Source: Aldehydirespirator sp965221605
GTDB taxonomy: Bacteria; Actinomycetota; Acidimicrobiia; Acidimicrobiales; Aldehydirespiratoraceae
NCBI GenBank assembly: GCA_965221605.1
Contig: CBDCSK010000002.1
Coordinates: forward strand, 143,151 to 207,150
DNA: 64,000 bases
Direction: 5' to 3'
The notes beneath the pieces are model-generated. The model searched no databases, was not told the DNA's origin, and saw only the letters and a program-made list of their open reading frames with translations. Made by a program: the position numbers and the translations under genes. Of this stretch, positions 25,072 through 33,976 are shown in pieces; the first letter of the stretch is position 1, and each line of letters starts with the position of its first letter.

Positions 25072-26331
25072 GTGTCGCTGGTAGTCATCGGTTGCAATCA
25101 CCGATCCACGCCGCTCGATCTGCTTGAGCGGATGACGGTCGCGCCCGGCGACCTGCCCAAAGCGCTCCACGAGCTGGCGTCGGCCGCCCATCTCAGCGAG
25201 GCGGTGCTGCTGTCCACCTGCAACCGCACCGAGGTCTACGCCTACGCCGAGCGCTTCCACGGTGGATACGCCGACATCCGTGAGGTGCTCGCCCAGCACT
25301 CGGGACTCGCTCCGGAGACCGTCGCCGACGAGCTCTATTCCCTTCACGACGCCGAAGCGGTGCAACACCTGTTCAGGGTTGCGGCCGGGCTCGACTCGGT
25401 GGTGGTGGGCGAGCACGAGGTCCTGGGCCAGGTCCGGGATGCCTGGCAGACCGCACGGGCCGAAGGCACCGTGGGCGCGGTGCTCGATCCTCTCTTCCGG
25501 CGGGCGGTCGAGGCCGGCAAGAAGGCCAGGGCCACTACCGGCATCTCGCAAGGCATCGCGTCGCTGTCCCATGCCGCGGTGGCGCTGGCCACCGAGCGTC
25601 TCGGCACCCTCGCGGACCGGCGTGTGCTGGTCCTGGGGGCCGGGGAAGTGGCTACCGGCACGCTCAAGTCGCTGGCCGGCGCCGGTGCCGCCGATATCGC
25701 GGTGGCCAACCGCACCCCGGACCGGGCCGCGGCCGCCGCAGAGACGTGCGGCGGGCGACCGGTGGGCCTCGACCAGCTGGAGCCGGCGTTGGTGGCAGCC
25801 GATGTGGTCATCACCACCACCGGCGCCACCGACATCGTGCTCGAGCACAGCGACATCAACGCCGTGATGACCCGGCGGGGCGGAGCAGGCCTGCTGATCA
25901 TCGATGTGGCCGTTCCCCGCGACGTGGACCCGGCCGCCCGGGCACTGCCCGGCGTGACGCTTCTCGACATGGACGATCTGGACGAGTTCGTCCAGCAGGG
26001 CCGGGCCGGCCGGGAGCGGGAGATCGACGCGGTGCAGGCCATCGTCGACGACGAGGTGGCCCGCTACCAGGTCGAGGCCTCGGCCCGGGAAGTCGCACCC
26101 TTGATCGCCGCTCTGCGGTCCCGCGCCGATCAGGTCACCACGGCTGAGCTGGAGCGTCACACGTCACGTCTCGGCGATCTCTCGACGGCTCAGCGCGCCG
26201 CGGTGGAGGCGCTGCTGCACGGCGTGGTGAACAAGCTGCTCCACGAGCCGACGGTGAGGCTCAAGGACGCCGCCGGACACGCCCGGGGCGACCGTCTCGC
26301 TGAAGCGCTGCGCGACCTGTTCGATCTCTAG
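25072..26331 (+). CDS. hemA: Glutamyl-tRNA reductase
   Basis: The 419-residue NADPH-dependent enzyme forms glutamate-1-semialdehyde from glutamyl-tRNA, the committed step of C5 haem synthesis. Nucleophile Cys50 lies in LLSTCNRTEVYAYAE. Other signatures are VVGEHEVLGQVRDAW, the Rossmann motif LVLGAGEVATGTLKSLAGAG and the C-terminal dimerisation helices (LHGVVNKLLHEPTVRLK). Start is GTG. It heads the hemACDBL run and is the usual feedback target for haem. Confidence 0.95.
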   Translation: MSLVVIGCNHRSTPLDLLERMTVAPGDLPKALHELASAAHLSEAVLLSTCNRTEVYAYAERFHGGYADIREVLAQHSGLAPETVADELYSLHDAEAVQHLFRVAAGLDSVVVGEHEVLGQVRDAWQTARAEGTVGAVLDPLFRRAVEAGKKARATTGISQGIASLSHAAVALATERLGTLADRRVLVLGAGEVATGTLKSLAGAGAADIAVANRTPDRAAAAAETCGGRPVGLDQLEPALVAADVVITTTGATDIVLEHSDINAVMTRRGGAGLLIIDVAVPRDVDPAARALPGVTLLDMDDLDEFVQQGRAGREREIDAVQAIVDDEVARYQVEASAREVAPLIAALRSRADQVTTAELERHTSRLGDLSTAQRAAVEALLHGVVNKLLHEPTVRLKDAAGHARGDRLAEALRDLFDL

Positions 26332-26343
26332 CTACCGGGCACC

Positions 26344-27252
26344 GTGACCGCTTTGGTGTTGCGGGCGGCCACCCGGGCCAGTGCTCTGGCCCGCAGCCAG
26401 ACCGGCATCGTGGCCGGTCTGCTGGCCGAGGCCGCCGGGGTCACGACCGAGCCGGTCGCCGTATCGACCACAGGGGACCGCCGAGCCGACACCCCGATCC
26501 ACGCCATGGGGGGCAAGGGCGTGTTCGTGAAGGAGGTGCAGGCCGCGGTGCTCGACGGCCGGGCCGACATCGCGGTGCACTCGGCCAAGGACCTGCCGTC
26601 GTCGACACCCGAGGGTCTGGTGCTGGCCGCAGTGCCGCGGCGCGGCGATCCCCGCGATGCGCTGGTGGGCTGCCGGCTCGCCGATCTGCCGGTCGGTGCG
26701 ACGGTGGCTACCGGCTCGCTGAGGCGCAAGGCTCAGCTCGCACACCTGCGGCCCGACCTGAACTTCGCGGAGCTGCGGGGCAACATCGCCACCCGGCTCG
26801 AGTCGGCCGCCGGTTTCGACGCCATCGTCATGGCCGCGGTCGCGCTGGAGCGGCTGGGGCTCGAACCCGACGTGGTCGACGTGCTCGACCCGGCGGACTT
26901 CGTGCCCCAGGTCGGCCAGGGCGCCATCGCGGTGGAGTGCCGGGCCACCGATCGGGAGACTCTGACGCTGCTCTCTGCCATCGAGCACCGGCCCAGCCGG
27001 CGGGCTGTCGACGCTGAGAGGGCCTTCCTCGCCGAGCTGGGTGGCGACTGCAACGTCCCCGCGGGCGCCCACGCCACGAACCTTGGAGGCGGTGTGGAGT
27101 TGACGGGCTTGCTGGCATCGACCGACGGCTTGAGGCTGATCCGCGACAGCCGCCTGGGCCGCGATCCCGAGACGCTGGGCCGTGCCGTCGCCCGGCACCT
27201 GCTGGACGACCGCGGCGGGCGAGCACTATTGCGAGAGAGCGCGGCTCGATGA
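26344..27252 (+). CDS. hemC: Porphobilinogen deaminase (hydroxymethylbilane synthase)
   Basis: The 302-residue enzyme has the RAATRASALARSQT start, STTGDRRADTPIHAMGGKGVFVKE, AVHSAKDLP and GSLRRKAQL motifs. The dipyrromethane-bearing cysteine is C236 in LGGDCNVPAGAHA. It polymerises four porphobilinogen units. GTG start lies 12 bases after hemA. Its stop overlaps the hemD ATG. Confidence 0.95.
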   Translation: MTALVLRAATRASALARSQTGIVAGLLAEAAGVTTEPVAVSTTGDRRADTPIHAMGGKGVFVKEVQAAVLDGRADIAVHSAKDLPSSTPEGLVLAAVPRRGDPRDALVGCRLADLPVGATVATGSLRRKAQLAHLRPDLNFAELRGNIATRLESAAGFDAIVMAAVALERLGLEPDVVDVLDPADFVPQVGQGAIAVECRATDRETLTLLSAIEHRPSRRAVDAERAFLAELGGDCNVPAGAHATNLGGGVELTGLLASTDGLRLIRDSRLGRDPETLGRAVARHLLDDRGGRALLRESAAR

Positions 27253-28043
27253 ATCCACCGTCGCGGCCCCGGCCCCACGCAGCCAAGCCCCTGGCCGGAC
27301 TGCGGATCGTGATCTGCCGGCCCCGGGACCAGGCCAGACCACTGGCCGACGGCCTGGCCGCGGCCGGGGCCCAGGTGGTCAGCGCGCCGGTCATCGCCAT
27401 CACCGAGCCGGCCGACGATGGCGCCGCGCTGCGGGCTGCGGTGAAGAGGCTGCGGGCCGGCGATTGGCTGGTGGTCACCAGTCCCAACGGCGCGGCCAGG
27501 GTCGCGGCCACCGGGCCGCTGCCTGACGGCGTGAACGTGGCTGCCATCGGTCCGGGAACCGCCAACCGGGCGATCGCGGCCGGCTTGACGGTGCGCATGG
27601 TGCCCGACCGGTCGATCGCAGAGGGTCTGGTGCAGGCCTTCCCGCCCCCCGAGCCCGGCGGCGGCCGTCTGGTGGTGCTGGCCCGGGCCGCGGTGGCCCG
27701 CTCCGTCCTGCCCGATGAGCTCCGAGCCGCCGGTTGGGAGGTGCTCGACGTGGCCGCCTATCGCAACGTCGCCGCGGCGCTGAGCGACGACCAACGTCAG
27801 GCGGTGGCCGCCTCCGACGGTGTGGTGTTCACGTCGTCGTCGACCGTGAAGCGCCTGGTGGCCGAGATCGGCGCCGGCGCCGTCCCACCCCTGGTGGCGT
27901 CAATCGGTCCGGTCACGACGGCCACCGCGGTCGAGCACGGCCTCGAGGTCACCGTCGAAGCAGCCGAGCACACGATCGACGGGGTGGTGGCCGCGCTGGT
28001 CCACCACGCCCGGTCGTGGCCGTGCACCGAAAGTGCTGGATAG
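27249..28043 (+). CDS. hemD: Uroporphyrinogen-III synthase
   Basis: The 264-residue two-lobed protein of the weakly conserved HemD family closes and inverts ring D of hydroxymethylbilane. Visible elements are GLRIVICRPRDQARPLADGL, LRAGDWLVVTSPNGA, AAIGPGTANRA, and the late VVFTSSSTVKRLV with SIGPVTTATAVEHGL. It overlaps hemC (ATGA) and precedes hemB by nine bases. The context makes the call firm. Confidence 0.92.
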   Translation: MNPPSRPRPHAAKPLAGLRIVICRPRDQARPLADGLAAAGAQVVSAPVIAITEPADDGAALRAAVKRLRAGDWLVVTSPNGAARVAATGPLPDGVNVAAIGPGTANRAIAAGLTVRMVPDRSIAEGLVQAFPPPEPGGGRLVVLARAAVARSVLPDELRAAGWEVLDVAAYRNVAAALSDDQRQAVAASDGVVFTSSSTVKRLVAEIGAGAVPPLVASIGPVTTATAVEHGLEVTVEAAEHTIDGVVAALVHHARSWPCTESAG

Positions 28044-28052
28044 CCTCGCGGG

Positions 28053-29033
28053 GTGAGTTTCCCGCAGCGGCGCATGCGTCGACTGCGCCGAACGCCCGCT
28101 CTGCGGCGGCTGGTGGCCGAACACCGGCTCGACCCCGCCGACTTCATCGCGCCGCTGTTCGTGCGCGAGGGCATCGACGAGCCTCAGCCCATCGTGTCCA
28201 TGCCCGGGCAGTTCCAGCACACCCGCTCGTCGCTCCGGACCGAGGTCAAGGAGTTGCATGCCCTCGGGATCGGCGCGGTGGTGCTGTTCGGCGTGCCCGA
28301 ACGCAAGGACCACATCGGCTCTGAAGCCTGGAACCCCGACGGGATCGTGCAGGTGGCGCTGGCCGACCTGCGCTCGGACTTCGGCGACGAGGTGGTGCTG
28401 ATCGCCGACCTGTGCATGGACGAGTACACCGATCACGGCCACTGCGGCCTGCTCGACAGCCGGGGCGATGTCGAGAACGACGCCACCCTCGAGGTGTACG
28501 CCCGCATCGCGCTGGCTCAGGCCGCCGCGGGCGCCGACATCGTGGCTCCCTCGGGGATGATGGACGGTCAGGTCGGCGCCATCCGCACGGCCCTGGACGG
28601 CTCCGGGTTCGAGCAGACCGCCATCCTCGCCTACGCAGCCAAGTACGCCACCGCCCTGTACGGCCCGTTCCGCGATGCGGTGGATGTGACCATCGCGGGC
28701 GGGGGCGACCGCCGCACCTACCAGCAGGACGTGTCCGGCGCCCGGGAGGCTCTCGAGGAGATCCGCCTCGATGTGGCCGAGGGGGCCGACATGGTGATGG
28801 TGAAGCCGGCGCTGGCTTTCCTGGATGTGATCGCGGCGGCCCGGCGGGCTTGCGACGTGCCGCTGGCCGCCTACCACGTCTCCGGCGAGTACGCCATGGT
28901 GTGCGCCGCGGCCGAGCGGGGCTGGTTCGACCTCGACGCGGTGGCGTTCGAGCATGTGCTGGCCATCCGCCGGGCCGGGGCCGATGTGGTGCTCACCTAC
29001 TTCTCCAAGCGGCTGGCCGAGGCCATGCAATGA
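28053..29033 (+). CDS. hemB: Delta-aminolevulinic acid dehydratase (porphobilinogen synthase)
   Basis: The 326-residue TIM-barrel enzyme joins two aminolevulinate molecules. The Schiff-base lysine lies in MVMVKPALAFLDVI and the second active-site lysine in AAKYATALYGPFRDAV. The metal-site region reads DLCMDEYTDHGHCG: two of the three zinc cysteines are kept and the middle one is Asp, a mixed pattern I believe to be common in Actinomycetota. Start is GTG behind a weak site. The stop overlaps the hemL ATG. Confidence 0.95.
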   Translation: MSFPQRRMRRLRRTPALRRLVAEHRLDPADFIAPLFVREGIDEPQPIVSMPGQFQHTRSSLRTEVKELHALGIGAVVLFGVPERKDHIGSEAWNPDGIVQVALADLRSDFGDEVVLIADLCMDEYTDHGHCGLLDSRGDVENDATLEVYARIALAQAAAGADIVAPSGMMDGQVGAIRTALDGSGFEQTAILAYAAKYATALYGPFRDAVDVTIAGGGDRRTYQQDVSGAREALEEIRLDVAEGADMVMVKPALAFLDVIAAARRACDVPLAAYHVSGEYAMVCAAAERGWFDLDAVAFEHVLAIRRAGADVVLTYFSKRLAEAMQ

Positions 29034-30346
29034 GCGCCGGCGGGCGCGCCACCAGCACCGTGGACACTGCCGGCACCGCCGAGACCAACGAGACGCTGTT
29101 CGAGCGGGCCCAGCAGGTGATCCCCGGTGGGGTCAACTCCCCGGTGCGGGCCTTCCGCTCGGTGGGAGGGACGCCGTACTTCGTGGCCGAGGCGTACGGG
29201 CCCTTCGTGCATGACGTGGAGGGACGCCGCTACATCGACTATGTGCAGAGCTACGGGCCGGGAATCTGCGGCCACGCCCACCCTGCGGTGGTCGAGGCGG
29301 TGCAGCGGGCCGCCGCCCGGGGCACCAGCTACGGTGCGCCCACCCGCAACGAGGTGTTGATGGCCACCGAGATGTGCGCCCGGGTGGAGGGCCTGGAGAT
29401 GGTGCGACTGACCAATAGCGGCACCGAGGCGGTGATGTCGGCGGTGCGGCTGGCCCGGGGCGTGACCGGCCGCCCGACGGTGGTGAAGTTCGCGGGCTGC
29501 TACCACGGCCACAGCGACGCCCTGCTGGTGGCCGGAGGCTCGGGCGTGGCCCAGCAGGGCCTGGCCGGGTCCGAGGGTGTGACCCTGGGCGCGGTGGCCG
29601 ACACCATCGTGGCCCCCTACAACGTGGTCCCCGAGCTCGACGAGACGGTGGCGGTGGTCTGCGTGGAGCCGGTGGCGGCCAACATGGGCCTGGTGGCGCC
29701 GCAGCCCGGATTCCTTCAGGGCCTGCGCGACGCTTGTGACGAGGTCGGCGCTCTGCTGCTGTTCGACGAGGTGATAACCGGTTTCCGGCTGTGCCGGGGC
29801 GGGGCGGCAGCGTGGTTCGGGGTGCAGCCCGACATCTGGTGCTTCGGCAAGGTCATCGGCGGCGGGCTGCCGATCGGCGCCTTCGGGGCCTCCACCGAAG
29901 TCATGTCGGGCCTGGCGCCATTGGGCGGCGTGTACCAGGCCGGCACGCTGTCGGGGAACCCCCTGGCCACCGCCGCCGGGCTGGCCACTCTGAGCCTGCT
30001 CGACGACGACGCCTACCGGCGGCTGGAAGCGACCGCTGCGTCTCTACAGGCCGGGCTGGAGGAGGCCTTCTCGGCGGCCGGGGTTGATGCCGTTGTGCCG
30101 AGGGTGGGACCGTTGTTGGGCCTGTTCTTCGCAGAGGAGGCCCCCACCGACTTCGACGAAGCCCGCAAGGCGGCCGATAACGGTTGTTATCCGCAGTTCT
30201 TCCACGGGATGCTGCGCCGGGGGGTGGCCTTCGCGCCGGGAGCGTACGAGGCGATCTTTCCGTCCCTGGCCCACACCGAGGCCGAGATCGAGGCCACCGT
30301 GGCCGCCGCAGCCGAGACCGCCTGCGAGATGGCGGCTCAGGCCTAG
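29030..30346 (+). CDS. hemL: Glutamate-1-semialdehyde 2,1-aminomutase
   Basis: The 438-residue class III aminotransferase-fold enzyme makes 5-aminolevulinate, completing the C5 route begun by hemA. Signatures are PGGVNSPVRAFRSVGGTP, NSGTEAVMSAVRLARG, FAGCYHGHSDALLV, LLLFDEVITGFR, and the PLP lysine in DIWCFGKVIGGGLPIGAFG. The AGTLSGNPLATAAGLATL stretch is HemL-specific. The ATG overlaps the hemB stop, so I discard the long upstream frame. Confidence 0.95.
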   Translation: MSAGGRATSTVDTAGTAETNETLFERAQQVIPGGVNSPVRAFRSVGGTPYFVAEAYGPFVHDVEGRRYIDYVQSYGPGICGHAHPAVVEAVQRAAARGTSYGAPTRNEVLMATEMCARVEGLEMVRLTNSGTEAVMSAVRLARGVTGRPTVVKFAGCYHGHSDALLVAGGSGVAQQGLAGSEGVTLGAVADTIVAPYNVVPELDETVAVVCVEPVAANMGLVAPQPGFLQGLRDACDEVGALLLFDEVITGFRLCRGGAAAWFGVQPDIWCFGKVIGGGLPIGAFGASTEVMSGLAPLGGVYQAGTLSGNPLATAAGLATLSLLDDDAYRRLEATAASLQAGLEEAFSAAGVDAVVPRVGPLLGLFFAEEAPTDFDEARKAADNGCYPQFFHGMLRRGVAFAPGAYEAIFPSLAHTEAEIEATVAAAAETACEMAAQA

Positions 30347-30383
30347 GAAACGTTGCGTATCAGGCGTTGAAGAGAACCCGGAC

Positions 30384-31295
30384 ATGAGGAAGCTCACGAA
30401 GATCATCGTCGGCGCGATCATTGCCGTGGTCGTGTTGGCGGTGGCGGCGGTCGTGCTGTTCATTCTCACGCGCGACGATGCGCCCGAGGCGGTCGACCTG
30501 GAGACCACGGTCGCCCGGATCGAAGCTGTCGAGGCCACCGACGAGAGCGTCGGCGAACCGTCCGCCACCGAGGTCACCGACGACCACGAAGATCATGACC
30601 ACGAGGCCGAGATAATCGAGTCGGCGACGGACGGGAGCGGCAACGTGACGACCGTGCCGGCGCCGTCGATGGAAGATCTGGCCGCTGAGATCGAGACCGA
30701 GTCGACCTCCGCTGACGAGGCGGTCGACACCCCGGCCGGGCTCGCCGGGGTCTGGACTGTTGAGGTGGCCGATAGCCCAGGTGACCTGCAGGGCGAGCCG
30801 ACGGTGAGCTTTGCGGGCTTCCGGGTGGACGAGGTGCTCAACAACATCGGCGACTTCACCGCAGTGGGTCGCACGGCCAAGGTGTCAGGCTCGATCGAGT
30901 TGAGCGACATCGCGCTGGTGGCCGCGACCGTCGAGGTGCAGATGGGCACGCTGGCGACCGACAACAGCTTCCGGGACGGCAGGATCTACCAGGCCCTCAA
31001 CACCAGCGAGTTCCCGCTGGCCACGTTCACGCTCGTCGAACCGGTCGAGCTGCCCGCGGCAATGGCCGACGGCGCGGCGTTATCAGGGTCGGCGGTGGGG
31101 GACCTCACCGTCAAGGGCACCACCAACCGGGTCACCTTCGACCTGCAAGCCCAACTCGTGGGCGACAGGATCGTGGCCGTCGGCTCCAGCGACGTCGTCT
31201 TCAGCGACTTCGGCGTGACTGCGCCGACCGCTCCCATAGTCGTCTCGGTCGAGGACCACGGCGTGATGGAGTTCCAGCTGCTCTTCACCCGCTAG
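30384..31295 (+). CDS. Membrane-anchored YceI-family protein
   Basis: The 303-residue protein has an N-terminal membrane anchor (residues about 5-28), then an acidic His/Asp/Glu-rich linker (DDHEDHDHEAE), then a YceI lipocalin-like domain from about 120: GVWTVEV, SFAGFRVDEVL, VEVQMGTLATDNSFRDGRI, LNTSEFPLATFTL and the FSDFGVTAP end. YceI proteins bind isoprenoid or other amphipathic ligands. The His-rich linker may bind metal. It starts with the ATG at 30384, 37 bases after hemL. It overlaps the opposite HNH gene by 11 bases at the 3' ends. Confidence 0.85.
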   Translation: MRKLTKIIVGAIIAVVVLAVAAVVLFILTRDDAPEAVDLETTVARIEAVEATDESVGEPSATEVTDDHEDHDHEAEIIESATDGSGNVTTVPAPSMEDLAAEIETESTSADEAVDTPAGLAGVWTVEVADSPGDLQGEPTVSFAGFRVDEVLNNIGDFTAVGRTAKVSGSIELSDIALVAATVEVQMGTLATDNSFRDGRIYQALNTSEFPLATFTLVEPVELPAAMADGAALSGSAVGDLTVKGTTNRVTFDLQAQLVGDRIVAVGSSDVVFSDFGVTAPTAPIVVSVEDHGVMEFQLLFTR

Positions 31296-32625
31296 CGAGG
31301 CGAACACCCTCAGGTCCGCAGGACCGGGTTGCGCTGTGGCCGGGCCAGAGCATCAGGTCGCGAGCGGCCGTTGTGCCCGTTGTACCAGGGCAAGCAGCGA
31401 CTCGAAGTGATGGCCGCCTTCTCGCATCAGGTCGCGAGCGGCCGTTGTGCCCGTTGTACCCGTTCCGGCGGCTGGCGTCAGGTCGGGGGCGGGGTCTTGT
31501 CAGCGGGTGCGAGGGCGGCCGGAGCCTGAGTTGGCCGTCCTGGTTGTGAAGCTGCCACCCGTCGTCGTGGATGAGATGGTGGCAGCGTTCGCACAGCAGG
31601 CACAGATTGTCAATGTCGGTCGGTCCGCCCCGGCTGAACCACTCGATGTGGTGGGGTTCGCCGCCCTCCGCCGGGGCGGCGCAGTTGACGCAGCCGCCAT
31701 CACGGGCCGCCAACACGATCCGCTGGCCGGCACTGGCGTCCCGCTGGGCCCGCCCCAGCCACAGCGGGTCGCCCTCGGCGCTGAAGATGGCGGGCAGGAT
31801 CCGCGCCTCGGCCGCCAGTTCGGCGATCCGGTCGGCAGGGACAGCCATGCCGTCGTCATAGCGAAGGTTCTTGAGCTCGCGTGACACGGTGGCGTAGTCG
31901 GCGATGACCAGCAGCGTGGTGTCGGGTCGATGATGGGGTCCGTCGCCAGTGATCAACTGGGTCAGTGCATCGGCTCGGCGCTGTTGGTGGGTACGCACCA
32001 TGCCCCGCTCACCGTTTCGCAAGGTGCGCACCATCTGGTTGAACGCGATGCTGACCCGCTTGCCGGTGCAGTGGTCGAAGTACGCCGACAGTCGCCATGA
32101 CCCGTCGGGATCCTGCACCAGCGAGGCCCAACGGTTCTCGCGCTGGCGCTTGTGCTCCTCGGACGAGTCCTGCGAGCTCATGTACTGGCGGGTCATACGA
32201 GCGAACATGTCCACCGGGTAGCCCCGGGCCATCTCCAGCAGCGCCGGCTCATCAGCGTGTTCAGGGTCGGCGCCCACCCGAGCGATCACCCGGGCATGGC
32301 CCGCAGTGATCTCGCCCGAACGCCAAGCCTCCACCGTGGCCGGGAACTCGTCCAACGACGCGGCCAGTTCAGTATCCGCGGTGGCCTGGCGAGCCGGCGC
32401 ATGCAGCCGCTCACGCATCACCGCCGCCGTAGCCCTGCCGCCAGCGCGCCGGTGCAACTCCGCAGCGGTCTCAGCCAGCATCGCGTCAACGCGAGACCGC
32501 TCCCGCCCCAGCGCCGCCATCCGCTCAACAAGCTCTCCATCACTGAGAGCTCCGACCTCCACATCGCCACCACACGCCACACACCCGACGCCGGTGGCCT
32601 CAACGGATTCGATCCTCGATTCCAT
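31285..32625 (-). CDS. DUF222 / HNH endonuclease-domain protein (13E12-repeat type)
   Basis: The protein of about 446 residues has an N-terminal DUF222 region (LSDGELVERMAALGRERSRVDAMLAETAAELHRR-like helices) and a C-terminal HNH nuclease motif (CVNCAAPAEGGEPHHIEWF, then DNLCLLCERCHHLIHDDGW). Such genes are multicopy in many actinobacteria and may be mobile or selfish. The last 75 residues are Arg/Pro/Gly-rich, encoded over two 37-base direct repeats, and the stop lies inside the YceI gene. This suggests the tail has been remodelled. The ATG at 32625 is the likely start; a TTG 30 bases earlier is the alternative. Confidence 0.82.
   Translation of the reverse strand: MESRIESVEATGVGCVACGGDVEVGALSDGELVERMAALGRERSRVDAMLAETAAELHRRAGGRATAAVMRERLHAPARQATADTELAASLDEFPATVEAWRSGEITAGHARVIARVGADPEHADEPALLEMARGYPVDMFARMTRQYMSSQDSSEEHKRQRENRWASLVQDPDGSWRLSAYFDHCTGKRVSIAFNQMVRTLRNGERGMVRTHQQRRADALTQLITGDGPHHRPDTTLLVIADYATVSRELKNLRYDDGMAVPADRIAELAAEARILPAIFSAEGDPLWLGRAQRDASAGQRIVLAARDGGCVNCAAPAEGGEPHHIEWFSRGGPTDIDNLCLLCERCHHLIHDDGWQLHNQDGQLRLRPPSHPLTRPRPRPDASRRNGYNGHNGRSRPDARRRPSLRVAACPGTTGTTAARDLMLWPGHSATRSCGPEGVRLASG
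31350..31460. repeat. Two 37-bp direct repeats inside the DUF222/HNH gene
   Basis: An identical 37-base sequence starting gcatcaggtcgcgagcggcc occurs at 31350-31386 and 31424-31460, with start points 74 bases apart. 74 is not a multiple of three, so the copies are read in different frames of the C-terminal tail. Origin is unknown; two copies are too few for a CRISPR. Confidence 0.9.
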
Positions 32626-32747
32626 GCCAGTCACATTAGACAGGGGGTGTGACAAACATTCATGAATAGTAATGAAATATCAAAATAGGGGCTATTATCT
32701 GTCGGTTTGTGTCCGCGGTGTCGCATGGCGGTGCTTGACTCAAGGCT
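32626..32747. promoter_or_regulatory. AT-rich divergent promoter region at the defence-island start
   Basis: This 122-base gap between HNH and DUF6361 genes is conspicuously AT-rich. It holds a perfect palindrome ATTCATGAAT (32658-32667) and a TATTAT (-10-like) hexamer at 32693-32698 for the plus strand. No good -35 is visible. The composition shift relative to the flanks fits horizontally acquired DNA. Confidence 0.4.
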
Positions 32748-33971
32748 ATGAACGACTACGCCCCGGCCTCATCGTTGGGCTGGCTCGACCTCGACACCGC
32801 CGCCAGCGAGCGGGTGGCCACTCTGCTGCGCTCGCTCGAAGAGCCCGGCACCATCGACGCGCTGGGCCTCGGGTCGATTCGCGACGCCTTCTCAGACATG
32901 CTCACCCCAGGAACCTCGACCGTCCAGACCAGGCTGCGCTACTTCATCTTCCTGCCGTGGATCTTCCAACGCCTGGAGGCTGACGGCACACCGCCGGCCA
33001 GGTTCGCCCGCAAGCTCCGCGACTACGAGGTTGAGCTCATCGACTGCCTCCGCCACCTGGAGTCGAACCAGGGCGTCATCGGCCTGATCGCCGGTCGCAA
33101 TCTCCGGCGCATGCCGAGCGACATCTACTGGGGAAGCATGGCGGCCTGGGGAATCATTAGACCCGACCTGAGCCTCGCCGAGTACGGCCGGCAGGCGAGA
33201 GCGCTGGGCCGGTACCGGCCCGAGCGCGACGACGATGGCGGCGCCACCGAGCCTGCAGGATCGATATGGGCGGCCGTCCCTGAAGCGCCCAAGGACTTTC
33301 CGACCGGCCAGATCACGTTCGAGCTCCAACCGGACGAGGCCCAGGCGCTGGCCGAGGGCATCCGTCGGCAGCACCCCGACACGCTCATAGCCGTTCTGTC
33401 AGCAAGGCCGGAACTGGCGCTCGACAGCATCGACTACCCGTGGCTCGCGCCGGTATCACAACTCCCCGACCGTCTCGACACGATGCTGCACCATGCCCGC
33501 TGCTTCTCGGAGCTGACTCACGGGCCGCAACTGGTCTACAACCTGCTGCTGGCCCGGGCAGCGAGCCATGAACTCGGCTGGGACACGAAGGAGCTCGAAG
33601 AGAGCCAGAAAGCGAAGCTCGATGACTGGAGCCAGTTGGTAGGCGGCCGCCATGCGGAACTGCAGTCCTGGGGGAACACGCCCCACGACTTCCGGCAAGT
33701 GCTCGCCGGCTACGGCATCGCACACAGCACCCTCGAATTCTGGGACCAGATGGCCCGACACGCGGTGGACGATCCGGCAGGGTTCGCGGAGCGCCCCGAG
33801 GTCCACCGGCTCATCCGTGACCGGGAACGACGACTCAAGTCGAAGCGGGCCCGGCTGTCGCACCGGGCCGCCCTGGAGAACTGGAACCAGGCGCCGTTCG
33901 GAGGTCAACTCGAGTACCGGTGGTCCATCACGAAGAGCTATCTCCAGGATCTCAGGGCTGCGGAGGCATAG
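32748..33971 (+). CDS. DUF6361 family protein (first gene of DUF6361-PLD-helicase operon)
   Basis: The 407-residue soluble protein carries the DUF6361 pattern: LGWLDLDTAASERVATLLRS at the N-terminus, then LGLGSIRDAFSDMLTPGTST and VQTRLRYFIFLPWIF, followed by SNQGVIGLIAGRNLRRMPS and IYWGSMAAWGI. The second half is helical with charged C-terminal residues (RDRERRLKSKRARLSHR). The function of the family is unknown. It is followed after five bases by the PLD-like gene and then the helicase, in a coupled array. That association suggests a recognition or scaffold component of a nucleic-acid-targeting defence system. No catalytic motif is obvious. Confidence 0.82.
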   Translation: MNDYAPASSLGWLDLDTAASERVATLLRSLEEPGTIDALGLGSIRDAFSDMLTPGTSTVQTRLRYFIFLPWIFQRLEADGTPPARFARKLRDYEVELIDCLRHLESNQGVIGLIAGRNLRRMPSDIYWGSMAAWGIIRPDLSLAEYGRQARALGRYRPERDDDGGATEPAGSIWAAVPEAPKDFPTGQITFELQPDEAQALAEGIRRQHPDTLIAVLSARPELALDSIDYPWLAPVSQLPDRLDTMLHHARCFSELTHGPQLVYNLLLARAASHELGWDTKELEESQKAKLDDWSQLVGGRHAELQSWGNTPHDFRQVLAGYGIAHSTLEFWDQMARHAVDDPAGFAERPEVHRLIRDRERRLKSKRARLSHRAALENWNQAPFGGQLEYRWSITKSYLQDLRAAEA

Positions 33972-33976
33972 AGCTG

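Noticed and set aside
31350..31460. CRISPR array
   Set aside because: Only two copies of a 37-base unit inside a coding gene, without regular spacers or cas genes.
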